From assembly GCA_040007395.1 (NCBI GenBank), contig JBDTVG010000242.1:5098-69097 (forward strand): 64,000 nt of DNA, read 5' to 3'. The stretch comes from DATGFK01 sp040007395. Its GTDB lineage: Bacteria > Chloroflexota > Anaerolineae > Aggregatilineales > UBA2796. Below the pieces are notes generated by a model. It did no database searches. It was given only the letters and a program-made list of their open reading frames with translations, and was not told where the DNA came from. Positions 35,854 through 44,622 of the stretch are shown one piece after another (position 1 is the first letter of the stretch; each line of letters opens with the position of its first letter). A program made the translations under genes and the position numbers.

Positions 35854-36669
35854 TTATTCTTTGTTGAATAGGGGCAGTGCAATCGCCAACATTACGACGG
35901 CGAAGCAGAGCAAGAATCCGACATCGAATACAAACGGGAATGTCCCGAATCCAACCGTTATTTGGCGAAGTGCATCTACCCCGTAGCTCAACGGGTTGAT
36001 GATGATTAGCGGTTTGAGCCATTCCGGTACAGTGCTAGTCAGATAGATCGCGCCGCTTAGGAAATACATCGGCATCACGACAAAATTCGAGATCGTGCCG
36101 AAGCCCTCAAACGAACTCATTTTGCTGGCGATAACCACCCCTAGTGCTGTCAAGGCGAAGGCAACCACAAACATCATTAGCAGCAGTTCAACGATGATCA
36201 CCAATGTAAGTTGCACCCCAATCAGTGGCGCAAAAGCCATCGTGATCGCCCCTTGCAGGGTCGCCTGAGTCGCGCCGCCCAAAGCCTTGCCCAGAATAAT
36301 TGACAGGCGAGAAACGGGGGCCGCCAGCACTTCTTTAAGGAAGCCAAACTCGCGATCCCAGATAATGCTCATTGCCGATTGCATTGCCGAAAAGATCAGC
36401 GTTAATCCGATGACACCGGGGAAAATATACTGTGTATAGCTTACGCCGTTCAGACTGCTAGCACTGATCGATCCTTTGAGACTACTGCCCAAGATGAGCA
36501 ACCACAGGATCGGGCGGGCGATCCCACCCCAGAGACGGCTGCGTTCCCGCCAAAACTTCTTGAGATCGCGCAGCCAAATTCCGTAAACCGCTTCCAGATC
36601 CAGACCGCGCATCCTGACTGCGCTGCGCGGCGGCGCGACGGATAACCCTACAGTTTCACCAGCGACCAT
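35854..36669 (-). CDS. ABC-2 type transporter permease
   Basis: 271 residues with six membrane helices, ending LLCFAVVMLAIALPLFNKE. Motifs SVAMQSAMSIIWDREFGFLKEVLAAP (approximate) and YFLSGAIYLTSTVPEWLKPLIIINPLSYGVDALR are hallmarks of DrrB-type ABC-2 permeases for drug or lipid export. It is the third gene of the MarR-ATPase-permease operon. Confidence 0.92.
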   Translation of the reverse strand: MVAGETVGLSVAPPRSAVRMRGLDLEAVYGIWLRDLKKFWRERSRLWGGIARPILWLLILGSSLKGSISASSLNGVSYTQYIFPGVIGLTLIFSAMQSAMSIIWDREFGFLKEVLAAPVSRLSIILGKALGGATQATLQGAITMAFAPLIGVQLTLVIIVELLLMMFVVAFALTALGVVIASKMSSFEGFGTISNFVVMPMYFLSGAIYLTSTVPEWLKPLIIINPLSYGVDALRQITVGFGTFPFVFDVGFLLCFAVVMLAIALPLFNKE

Positions 36670-36709
36670 GATTTGCTCTCCTCTGAGCGATAAGCCTCTA
36701 TAAGATCGA

Positions 36710-37783
36710 TTAGAGGCGACCTAAGCGGCGTGCGTTAAGTTTCCGTTCGTCTTTGCCGCCTTCTTCCTCGCGGATGAGGCGACCTGTGAGTTTGAGAAAG
36801 ACATCTTCAAGCGAAGGCCGCCGCACGTTCAGCGTTTCGATCACTAGATTACCGGCGGTTTGAGGTAGTTCAGCCATTAGACGCGGGATAAAGTGATCGG
36901 CCTCGGCAACCTGAAAAGTTAACTTTCCATCGCGCTCGGTAACATCAAAGCCATAGGCTACCTTAATCGCTTGAGCCGCCTTCGCGTTATCGCGGGTTGT
37001 TAGCTCAACTTGATCTTCGCCAACGAGTTTTTTGAGCGCAACGGGCGTATCTAGCGCCACAATTACCCCATGATCGATGATGGCGATTCGGTCACAGTTC
37101 TCGGCTTCGTCCATATAGTGTGTGGTCATGAAGATCGCAGTGTGATGCCGTTCGCGAAGCTGGCGCACATACTGCCAGATGTAATTGCGGGTTTGGGGAT
37201 CAAGTCCAACAGTGGGTTCGTCGAGAATCAGCAGGCGCGGTTCGTGCAGCAACCCGCGTGCGATCTCCAAGCGGCGGCGCATCCCACCCGAAAACGTCTT
37301 GACGATCTGCGATCTGTGGTCGGTTAGATCCATCAGTTGCAGCACATCATTTATACGCCGTACCCGTTCGTTACGCGGAATGTGGTACATCATGCAGTGG
37401 AATTCGAGATTTTCCTGTGCTGTCAAACCGCTATCCAGCGAATTATCCTGAAACACGATGCCGATTGCCGAGCGCACCGCGTCGGAGTCTGTAATCACAT
37501 CATGTCCAGCAACATGTATATGTCCGCTGGTCGGCGTAAGCAAGGTACACATCATCTTAATGGTGGTCGATTTGCCTGCGCCGTTTGGCCCCAGAAAACC
37601 GAAGATTTCGCCTTCTTGTACCTGAAAACTGATGTTATCAACTGCCGTAAAATCGTTAAAACGCTTGGTCAAACCATCAACCGCAATCAGCGGCTTAGGG
37701 GTCATGCCCATGTGATTAGCAATTTCGGTTGACGTGTTAATCTCAGTTATAGGCGCTATCGTAGCTGGACTAGTTACTTCCAT
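36710..37783 (-). CDS. DrrA-type ABC transporter ATP-binding protein
   Basis: 357 residues. Walker A GFLGPNGAGKSTTIKMM, Q-loop VFQDNSLD, signature FSGGMRRRLEIARG, Walker B LLILDEPTVGLDPQT and H-loop MTTHYMDEAENCDR. The C-terminal extension (VRRPSLEDVFLKLTGR) is typical of daunorubicin-resistance ATPases. Its start overlaps the MarR stop by 14 bp. A downstream Met (MTPKPLIAVDGL) is an alternative start. Confidence 0.94.
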   Translation of the reverse strand: MEVTSPATIAPITEINTSTEIANHMGMTPKPLIAVDGLTKRFNDFTAVDNISFQVQEGEIFGFLGPNGAGKSTTIKMMCTLLTPTSGHIHVAGHDVITDSDAVRSAIGIVFQDNSLDSGLTAQENLEFHCMMYHIPRNERVRRINDVLQLMDLTDHRSQIVKTFSGGMRRRLEIARGLLHEPRLLILDEPTVGLDPQTRNYIWQYVRQLRERHHTAIFMTTHYMDEAENCDRIAIIDHGVIVALDTPVALKKLVGEDQVELTTRDNAKAAQAIKVAYGFDVTERDGKLTFQVAEADHFIPRLMAELPQTAGNLVIETLNVRRPSLEDVFLKLTGRLIREEEGGKDERKLNARRLGRL

Positions 37784-38252
37784 CAGAGTCTTGCTCCTTT
37801 TCTTCTCCTACCAAAACACGATGCAAAGCGGGTAGGGCTACCTGTACGGCTGCCATTTCAGCTTCGCTTAATTTCTCCAAAAAAGGGACTAACCGCAGCA
37901 GCATCCGGTCTTGTGCTTTTTGGTGCTGCGCCTGCCCTACTTCCGTCAGATGCAACACAAATTGGCGACGGTCATTGAGATCTGGAACACGCTCAATCCA
38001 GCCGCGTTCGACAAGAGTCTGGACAAGTTCACCCGCCGATTGCAGACTCACGCGACGCTTTTTGGCAATCGCACTGACGGTAATTGGTGCTTCCAAGAGC
38101 AGCGATAGCACACGGAACTGCGGCATGGTCGTATCCTCACCCGCTTCCTGTCGCAGTTCAGCCGCGACAATGCGGTTTAGCAAGGGCAAAACTGCCATCA
38201 ATTCGCGAGTTGCCTGTTCAGCAGTCCATGAGTCGTTCGTCATATTTATCAA
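37770..38252 (-). CDS. MarR-family transcriptional regulator
   Basis: 160 residues with a winged helix: PQFRVLSLLLEAPITVSAIAKKR, VSLQSAGELVQTLVERGWIERVPD and NDRRQFVLHLTEVGQAQH. It heads the operon with the exporter genes and probably represses it. The exporter ATPase start lies inside its last codons. Confidence 0.92.
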   Translation of the reverse strand: MINMTNDSWTAEQATRELMAVLPLLNRIVAAELRQEAGEDTTMPQFRVLSLLLEAPITVSAIAKKRRVSLQSAGELVQTLVERGWIERVPDLNDRRQFVLHLTEVGQAQHQKAQDRMLLRLVPFLEKLSEAEMAAVQVALPALHRVLVGEEKEQDSDGSN

Positions 38253-38423
38253 GTTACCTGATAATAAGGATACCTGTTATTTATTATACAATCAATAAGG
38301 AAAAGATGAGAGTCTTTGTAAACCCCAAAACAGGAATGAAATTGAGAGACAGAACGCGATAATCGCACAAAAGTTCGCCTTTACAATGATGGTGTAGATT
38401 CATCGCAGCAGGGGAGGCACGAG

Positions 38424-38671
38424 ATGTTGGACTCTTCTTCACATGGGCCATTTTATGGGGCGTTGTCGGTTCTTTTGGCACTGCTTTTATTCACCAGAAA
38501 ACGGGTCGCGATGTCCAGATGGGCGGGCTAATCGGCTTTGTTGTTGGGGCAGTGAGTAGCATCTTCTTTTTGATGATTCTTTGGGTATGGCTGTACTACG
38601 GCGATGTAGGGTGGCGTGGGGCGCGGATTTATGGCAGATCGCGGCGGGTCTGGTACCGCTGGTGGGAATAG
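38424..38671 (+). pseudogene. Small membrane protein with an apparent one-base frameshift
   Basis: An ATG at 38424 follows a very strong GGGGAGG site but its frame (MLDSSSHGPFYGALS) terminates early. The -1 frame, open from 38390 to the TAG at 38669-38671 without a start codon, encodes a plausible two-helix protein: FFTWAILWGVVGSFGTAFI, then HQKTGRDVQMGGLIGFVVG, then FFLMILWVWLYYGDVGWRG. Gaining one T in the tcttcttc run at about 38432-38440 would join the two as M-L-D-F-F-F-T-W. So this is either a real frameshift mutation, a slippery-site frameshift, or a sequence error. Confidence 0.6.
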
Positions 38672-38803
38672 CCGAACCTAGATCCGAGGCTGAGGGGATT
38701 TTGAATAATCTGGCGGCTCAAAATAAGAGACGCTCTTTATGAAGTGCCTGTACAATAGAAGGTAGAATTATTCACCTTCAAACTGTATGGAATCATTCAC
38801 CTA

Positions 38804-39592
38804 ATGGGTATTGACCACGTTATCGATCTGGACTGTGTACCAAAGCAAACGCTCTCGACAATGGGCTTGCTCTCGCGACTCAAGGCGCGGGATCGCGCGG
38901 CTACGATCCAAAAATTGTATCGCGACAATGGTGACAACCGCCCGCCATCGGAGATGGGCTTCGAGATGGTACGACGTTTGCCTGATGGAACGGAAGAAAC
39001 ACAGATAGTCATCGTGCAAGATATGATCGATGCGGCGGCACAACTTGAGCCGTTAGGACATCACTGTGAAGGTTGTCCTGCCAACCGCACCCGCCAACCG
39101 TTCGGCTGTTTCGGGAATATCGCCTATCCGATCTCACGATCTGCCGAACTGTGGTTAATCAATCAACTGCCTAGTCCTGACGATCCGTTAATCTTTCTAC
39201 TGTTGAGCCAGACCATGCGCGACTTCAAGTTTGATAGCGAACAGATCGCCGCCATGCGTGTCACACCGGGAATCTTCTTCGAGACGGATGAGCACTTCGT
39301 CCAACCGCTCGAAGATGCACAGATCACGTCTACTCAGATTTTTGCGATGTTATTCCTAACAGGCTCGATCCAACCCCCGCATGGAGCGCTATTGCTAGTC
39401 TTCTTCGGTGCTATCCCCCGCGACATCGATGCCGATGCGTTGATGTCGTTGACTCAACCACACGGCAGCGAACCACCCTTTCTGCTCCGGCCTCATTCAG
39501 CAGATGACGAGTCGATTGCTGCTTTGCAAGCATTTTTTGAAACGTTGTATATCGCGCACCGCTTGAACGTTTCTGTATCATTGGATGTATAA
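38804..39592 (+). CDS. Hypothetical protein with Cys cluster
   Basis: 262 residues, soluble. The central stretch GHHCEGCPANRTRQPFGCFG contains His-His and three Cys (CxxC plus one), suggesting metal binding. No known family recognised. It is followed 14 bp later by a small membrane protein gene, so the two likely form an operon. Confidence 0.65.
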   Translation: MGIDHVIDLDCVPKQTLSTMGLLSRLKARDRAATIQKLYRDNGDNRPPSEMGFEMVRRLPDGTEETQIVIVQDMIDAAAQLEPLGHHCEGCPANRTRQPFGCFGNIAYPISRSAELWLINQLPSPDDPLIFLLLSQTMRDFKFDSEQIAAMRVTPGIFFETDEHFVQPLEDAQITSTQIFAMLFLTGSIQPPHGALLLVFFGAIPRDIDADALMSLTQPHGSEPPFLLRPHSADDESIAALQAFFETLYIAHRLNVSVSLDV

Positions 39593-39606
39593 GGAAGTAA
39601 GGAGTC

Positions 39607-39966
39607 TTGATGCGAGATCTTATTGCTTATCTTTGCCTGATCCTATTCGGAATTTCAATTGTCGTTGAGTATCTTGCAATCCGCCGCAGGTGGTTACGCT
39701 GGCCTACAGCAGGCGCAGTTGGCTTTTTTCCGGGGGCAATGCTTATCTTTTTGTTTGCTCTGCTCAGAGGCACTAGCACTCTACAGTCGATCTTGACCGG
39801 GTTAGTCCTCGGTGTACTATTTACTATACTTACCCTGTCGGTGGCGATCTTCTTTCAGGTTAACGAGCAAGGTGCAGCCGAACAGCGCAAGGTGTTAGGC
39901 AAAGGCAATCCCGATAATAAACAAGCTTATGGGATCGAGCCTGATAAGACTAATTATCGGAACTAA
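39607..39966 (+). CDS. Small three-helix membrane protein
   Basis: 119 residues with hydrophobic segments at about 5-24, 34-57 and 63-86 (FFPGAMLIFLFALLRG, LTGLVLGVLFTILTLSVAIFF) and a polar C-terminal tail. Family not recognised. It lies 14 bp after the Cys-cluster gene and is followed by a good hairpin terminator. Confidence 0.65.
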   Translation: MMRDLIAYLCLILFGISIVVEYLAIRRRWLRWPTAGAVGFFPGAMLIFLFALLRGTSTLQSILTGLVLGVLFTILTLSVAIFFQVNEQGAAEQRKVLGKGNPDNKQAYGIEPDKTNYRN

Positions 39967-39996
39967 AGCTGTATAAACAATTTCTTAGCACGGATT

Positions 39997-40023
39997 GCCA
40001 CTAGCACCGATTTTGCTAGTGGC
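39997..40023. terminator. Bidirectional hairpin terminator
   Basis: gccactagca (39997-40006) pairs with tgctagtggc (40014-40023) around ccgattt, between the convergent membrane-protein and fabD genes. Confidence 0.75.
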
Positions 40024-40031
40024 TGGTAGCA

Positions 40032-40979
40032 TTAAAGCGCTAACAGGCCCGCTACCGTCTCAGGGTTGTTTACAGCGACACCGTTTGCCGAGCGATCAAT
40101 ACGCCGCAACAAGCCAGTCAAAACATCTTTAGCGCCCAGTTCGATAAACGTTTTTGTGCCTAAACCTAACAATGCCTGTACAGATCGAGTCCATTGAACA
40201 GACGAGGTTAGCTGGGCATTCAGTTCGGTATAAATATCTTCACTTGAACGTAGTGGAGTCGCATTTACGTTGCCTATCACTGGAAAGCGTGGAGTCTCGA
40301 ATGTTGTGCGAATCAGCACATGGTGAAAAGCTTGAGCGGCGTGCGCCATCAGCGGCGAATGTGCTGCTACACTAACTGCCAGCCTGACTGCACGCTTCGC
40401 ACCATGTGCTTTCGCTAGGGTAAGGGCACATTCTACGGCGGCTTCGTCGCCAGAGATCACGATCTGACCGGGGCAGTTATCGTTTGCAACCACGACAGGC
40501 TGCCCAATTTGTGTACTAGCCTGCTCGCAGATTATTTGCACGTCGGTCAGGTCAGGGCCAAGCAGTGCTGCCATTGCCCCTTTACTCTGTTCGCCCGCCT
40601 CTTTCATTAAGCGCCCGCGTTCACGAACCAGCGCAACCCCTTGTGAAAACGGGAGCGCCCCGGCAGCCGTAAGCGCGGTGAATTCGCCCAAACTATGACC
40701 TGCCGCTGCTATCGGTGTCAACGCGCCAAACTGAGCTTCAAGTACCCGCAGTACGGCTACCCCAATTACATATAGGGCGGGCTGAGTATTACTTGTCTCA
40801 TCAAGGCTCTCGGCTGGCCCCTCAAAACAGATATTACTTAAGGCAAACCCTAGAATATGATCGGCTTCCTCAAAGACCTGTCGTGCCGCAGGGTATTGCT
40901 GCACAAGGTCGGCTCCCATCCCCACTTGCTGCGACCCCTGACCGGGGAAAACCAACGCCGTACTTGACCAGTCAATCAT
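40032..40979 (-). CDS. fabD: Malonyl-CoA:ACP transacylase
   Basis: 315 residues from the ATG at 40979 (MIDWSSTALVFPGQGSQQVGMG); an in-frame start at 41012 adds 11 unconserved residues. Nucleophile Ser96 in AAGHSLGEF, VRERGRLMKEAG, and the second catalytic His in VSVAAHSPLM. It loads malonyl groups onto ACP for fatty acid synthesis. Located just after rpmF on the same strand, an arrangement common for rpmF-fab genes. Confidence 0.95.
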   Translation of the reverse strand: MIDWSSTALVFPGQGSQQVGMGADLVQQYPAARQVFEEADHILGFALSNICFEGPAESLDETSNTQPALYVIGVAVLRVLEAQFGALTPIAAAGHSLGEFTALTAAGALPFSQGVALVRERGRLMKEAGEQSKGAMAALLGPDLTDVQIICEQASTQIGQPVVVANDNCPGQIVISGDEAAVECALTLAKAHGAKRAVRLAVSVAAHSPLMAHAAQAFHHVLIRTTFETPRFPVIGNVNATPLRSSEDIYTELNAQLTSSVQWTRSVQALLGLGTKTFIELGAKDVLTGLLRRIDRSANGVAVNNPETVAGLLAL

Positions 40980-41084
40980 TATCGACGATTCCTTGCAGGT
41001 ACAGAAATGCAAAGGGCTACTCTTCCATCTACAAGAAGCGCAGCCCCGGCATTTGGCTTATCAGGCGCAAACGTATTATTCGTC

Positions 41085-41273
41085 TTACTCGTCATCCTTA
41101 ACAGCAAGTACCTGATGACCTTGGTACGTGCCGCAATTTGGGCAAACAAAGTGAGACGGCTTGTATTCGCCGCACTTATCGCAGCGCACGAGGTGGTTCA
41201 GAGACAGCTTATCATGACCACGACGATTGAGTTTACGTCGGCGCGACAATTTGCGCTTGGGTAGTGGACCCAC
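41085..41273 (-). CDS. rpmF: 50S ribosomal protein L32
   Basis: 62 residues: MGPLPKRKLSRRRKLNRRGH then a four-Cys zinc ribbon, RCDKCGEY and FVCPNCGTYQG. GTG start at 41273. The rpmF-fabD pairing couples ribosome and lipid synthesis genes in many bacteria. Confidence 0.96.
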   Translation of the reverse strand: MGPLPKRKLSRRRKLNRRGHDKLSLNHLVRCDKCGEYKPSHFVCPNCGTYQGHQVLAVKDDE

Positions 41274-41423
41274 AGGATAACTCCTTACTCTTCATGAAAC
41301 AACCCGGCGCGGAATGTCCGGGTGAGGATTGAATTATAGCAGGGAGAATCGCACTGTCAAGCGCAAGGATTAGCGAGTCAGGGCAAACGCAAAGTTAGGA
41401 TTATCCATGAATTTATGACCCTC

Positions 41424-41457
41424 CCTTTGGCCTCTCCGCGAATAGAGAGGCCAAAGG
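41424..41457. terminator. Hairpin with dispersed repeat core
   Basis: cctttggcctctc (41424-41436) pairs with gagaggccaaagg (41445-41457); loop cgcgaata. It lies 38 bp past the stop of the beta-helix protein gene and contains the cctctccgcgaa core also seen near 6130. Confidence 0.7.
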
Positions 41458-41494
41458 AGCCGAGTTTTAGATCTCTCTCACTTGCCAGAGAAGA

Positions 41495-44473
41495 CTATGG
41501 CACGAATGTCGGTGCGAGCTGCGGGGGAATAGGCGGCCCCGCGAACCAATGTCCAGCGACGGGCTTGTCGTTAGCAATACCGAACACGATCTGAATATCA
41601 GCAAAGCCTGTCGTGGGCGTGTTCTTGAGATAGATCAGGCCGTTTGAGGGACGGAACACGCCGATACCCGCACTGCCATTATTGTTCCAGTCGCCCGCAA
41701 TCGGACTGTCACCCGCTATACCCAACGTCGCTTGATAGCTGCCTATCGCATTGCAATTGCATACCTGATCGGTGAGGAAGAAAGTAGCACTACTTGGGCG
41801 GTACACGCCGGGGCTGTCCTTGCCGTCATGGTTCCAATCGCCAGCAACAGGCACATCGCCCGGTATACCAAGTACCATCTGAAAATTGGCAAAGCCCGTC
41901 GTCAAGCTGTTTTTGAGATAGATCAAGCCGTTGGAAGGACGAAACACGCCGACTCCATCTTTGCCGTCACCGTCCCAATCGCCAGCCATCGGCACATCGC
42001 CGTTAACTCCTAGTGCGAAGCTGTAGACGATAGGTGCGCCCGCTGTATTCGAGTCGCGCAGGAAGAACTGCCCAGTGCTGCTGCGATAGATACCAACCGT
42101 GTCGATTCCATCGCCGTTCCAGTCGCCCACGACAGGCAGATCAGTCGAAACACCCAACGCAGTCGTGATGTCCGCGCTGCCAGTGGTGTTCGAGTTGCGT
42201 AGATAGAATGTGGCAGTTGATGGGCGGAACACGCCAATATAATCACGCAACGCACTTGTTGTGCAACCCGTGAGCGTAATACTGCGCGAAGCATTGGCGC
42301 TGCCACCGTTGCCCGCTAAGGTAAACTGGACGGTGCGCGAACACTGTGTCGGTGGGTTGGTGGTATTGCCGTAGGTCGTTGTCGCCGCAATTGCCTGCAC
42401 TGCCGCCGCTGAATCATTGGCATTGAAGGTTGCGACCAGAGGATTACCACCAGTACCGCCCGTGAGCGTCCCGACGATAACCCCTTCATAGAACAGGTAA
42501 GTTGTACCGTTAATGGTCACTTTAGCAACCTGCCCGACCCCGACCCCCTGATTAGGGATCGTCAGTGTTTCGGCATCTGGAGAAGTGCTGGTAAAGGCTG
42601 CGGTGAACGCAGTAAAGTCGCTGCTGTCGGGATCGCCCGCTGCGGCACCTGTACCAATGGCTACCGACCCACCACCCGCTGTAAACGTAATCGCGCCCGT
42701 CGGCAAAGTCAGAGTCGGTGCGCTAGTGGTGGTGGTAAATTCGACTGCGCCCTTATCGCAAATTGCCCCTTGTGGACGTGGCACATCACGCTGATCGAAC
42801 GATGAGCAACTGCTGCCTGTGTTCACCACACCGCCGTTGGCAAAGGGCAATTGAGTTTGTGTCGGGCCACCATTGTTATTTAACGCACCAACATAGGGCG
42901 GCGTACCAACGGTAAATTGATCGCCCGTCGTTGCCATAATTGTGCAATTGCTAATATCGGGGATGAGGTTATGACCGCCACTGGTAAAAGTTCCACCTGC
43001 CGTGCTGCCGCCTGTACCGTTGCCACTGGTGCAGTTGATCCCGGTGTTTGGCCCACCACCTGCCAATGAATTGTTGGACAGGATACTATTGGTCAGAGCA
43101 ATTGAGCCACCATTGGTAAAAATGCCGCCGCCAACTCCACGTCCGCCAGCACCCGAAGTCCCTGCCATTGCAGCGTTACTTGTGATCGTACTGCTGGATA
43201 GGGTTAGGCCAGTTCCCTGATTGTTGAAGATCCCCCCACCAACACCACCGCCATCTCCAGCGTTTCCACCGGGGTTGCCGCCTTGAGCCGTATTCGTCGT
43301 AATCGTGCTGTTCGAGATCAGAACGTTGCTACCCTTGTTGTTAAAGATCCCACCGCCCAATCCAGCACCGCCACCAGAGCCTACTTCCCCTCCACCAGCT
43401 TGACCATTACCGCCCGCAAAGCCACCACTGCCGCCGTTGCCATTAATCCCACCTGTACTGGTACCACCACCACCTCCGCCACCACCAAAGCCACCAGCAC
43501 CACCACCACCACCAGCCCCTATCCCGCCCTGATTGCGTCCACCACCGCCGCCGCCGCCCGCAAAGCCACCGGTACCCCCCGCGCCACCTGCTATTGTACC
43601 TGAGCTGCTGGCACCGCTTCCCGAACCGCCGCCGAAACCGCCCAGATCGCCCGCAACCCCAGTCCCCATACCGCCATCGCCGCCGAAACCGCCGCCGCCA
43701 ATGCCAGAGACGTTACTCAGACTGCCGCCGCCTTGCGCTGTATTTGCTGTGACAAGGCTCCGAGTGATCACCAGATTGGAGCCATTGTCATTGAATACCC
43801 CGCCACCGAGTCCGCCGCCACCGGAAAATTGACCGTTGGCTGCATTAGCCGAGATCGTACTATGACTGATAATCAACGCTGCGCCTACAGCGTTATAGAT
43901 CCCCCCACCTAGAGGACTATATTTGCCGCCTGATGCCCCATTGGAGCTAGCGCCTGTCACGACATTATTCGTAACGCCACTGTATCCCAACACCAAAGTG
44001 CCTTCGTTATCGATCCCACCGCCGACTCGCCGCCCTGAATTATCGAGGGCATCGGCGGCAGCAGCATCAGGCAGATAAATGTTGCCGCCGCCACCTGTAA
44101 TCACGATGCCGCTGATCCCCGCCGTGACTCCTGTGTTGACGGTGACGGTACTTGGCGGCGTACCAAGATAGGGTGAGCCGGCAATAGTTACCGCCTGAAT
44201 CGCCACCCCGATTGGATCGGTGCCGATCAAATTGAGATTTTTGCTAATCACCACGTTTTCGTTATAAAGCCCCGCCGCGATAAAAATATTATCGCCAGCA
44301 CTAGCGGCGGTAATCGCGTCTGAAATCGTTGTAAAGCCGCAGCCTGACGCACACACCGTTAGCGAAGCAGCATGAACATGCTGCTGTGGGGCGGCACTGA
44401 CAATTAGCGCCGCGATGAGGATGAAAATAGACAAGCTTTGTCGAACTATCTGGGATAAGTGCCGATTAACCAT
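41495..44473 (-). CDS. Secreted beta-helix protein with Gly-rich segment and FG-GAP-like repeats
   Basis: 992 residues. Signal peptide SIFILIAALIVSAAPQQHVHA is followed by a right-handed parallel beta-helix of the polymorphic-membrane-protein/CSLREA type (CGFTTISDAITAASAGDNIFIAAG, then repeated GGGIFNNxG turns), with a Gly-rich stretch at about residues 240-340. A beta domain follows. The C-terminus has five repeats of about 40-45 residues with the pattern GDWNGDGxDxVGVFRPSxxxFYLRNS, resembling FG-GAP/VCBS calcium-binding repeats. No LPXTG tail is present. The role is probably cell-surface adhesion or matrix; that is inferred. Confidence 0.8.
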   Translation of the reverse strand: MVNRHLSQIVRQSLSIFILIAALIVSAAPQQHVHAASLTVCASGCGFTTISDAITAASAGDNIFIAAGLYNENVVISKNLNLIGTDPIGVAIQAVTIAGSPYLGTPPSTVTVNTGVTAGISGIVITGGGGNIYLPDAAAADALDNSGRRVGGGIDNEGTLVLGYSGVTNNVVTGASSNGASGGKYSPLGGGIYNAVGAALIISHSTISANAANGQFSGGGGLGGGVFNDNGSNLVITRSLVTANTAQGGGSLSNVSGIGGGGFGGDGGMGTGVAGDLGGFGGGSGSGASSSGTIAGGAGGTGGFAGGGGGGGRNQGGIGAGGGGGAGGFGGGGGGGGTSTGGINGNGGSGGFAGGNGQAGGGEVGSGGGAGLGGGIFNNKGSNVLISNSTITTNTAQGGNPGGNAGDGGGVGGGIFNNQGTGLTLSSSTITSNAAMAGTSGAGGRGVGGGIFTNGGSIALTNSILSNNSLAGGGPNTGINCTSGNGTGGSTAGGTFTSGGHNLIPDISNCTIMATTGDQFTVGTPPYVGALNNNGGPTQTQLPFANGGVVNTGSSCSSFDQRDVPRPQGAICDKGAVEFTTTTSAPTLTLPTGAITFTAGGGSVAIGTGAAAGDPDSSDFTAFTAAFTSTSPDAETLTIPNQGVGVGQVAKVTINGTTYLFYEGVIVGTLTGGTGGNPLVATFNANDSAAAVQAIAATTTYGNTTNPPTQCSRTVQFTLAGNGGSANASRSITLTGCTTSALRDYIGVFRPSTATFYLRNSNTTGSADITTALGVSTDLPVVGDWNGDGIDTVGIYRSSTGQFFLRDSNTAGAPIVYSFALGVNGDVPMAGDWDGDGKDGVGVFRPSNGLIYLKNSLTTGFANFQMVLGIPGDVPVAGDWNHDGKDSPGVYRPSSATFFLTDQVCNCNAIGSYQATLGIAGDSPIAGDWNNNGSAGIGVFRPSNGLIYLKNTPTTGFADIQIVFGIANDKPVAGHWFAGPPIPPQLAPTFVP

Positions 44474-44523
44474 CTAAGCCCCCTGCGAAATATCATGTGA
44501 CCGTGCAACATGGCAGAATCATA
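44363..44523 (-). repeat. Duplicated leader/signal-peptide cassette, copy 1
   Basis: 161 bp spanning the 5' UTR, start and signal peptide codons of the beta-helix gene. It aligns without gaps to 46738-46898, including the 5' UTR stretch before each ATG (tatcatgtgaccgtgcaaca in both). Confidence 0.85.
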
Positions 44524-44622
44524 AAGTGAAGTATATCTCACCTTATGCAGTCCTCGCCCCGCTCCTTATTCAATGGGTTACGGTCGGGAAATGCCAATAT
44601 TGTATTAGTGGCTGTTATTTTG

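Noticed and set aside
43380..43620. Repeated ccaccaccaccgcc runs that might look like a CRISPR or minisatellite
   Set aside because: They encode Gly-rich turns in a beta-helix protein; spacers and repeats are not of CRISPR type.
43283..43832. Pro-rich plus-strand frames (PPPPPKPPVPP)
   Set aside because: They arise from the Gly-rich coding repeats of the minus-strand beta-helix gene.
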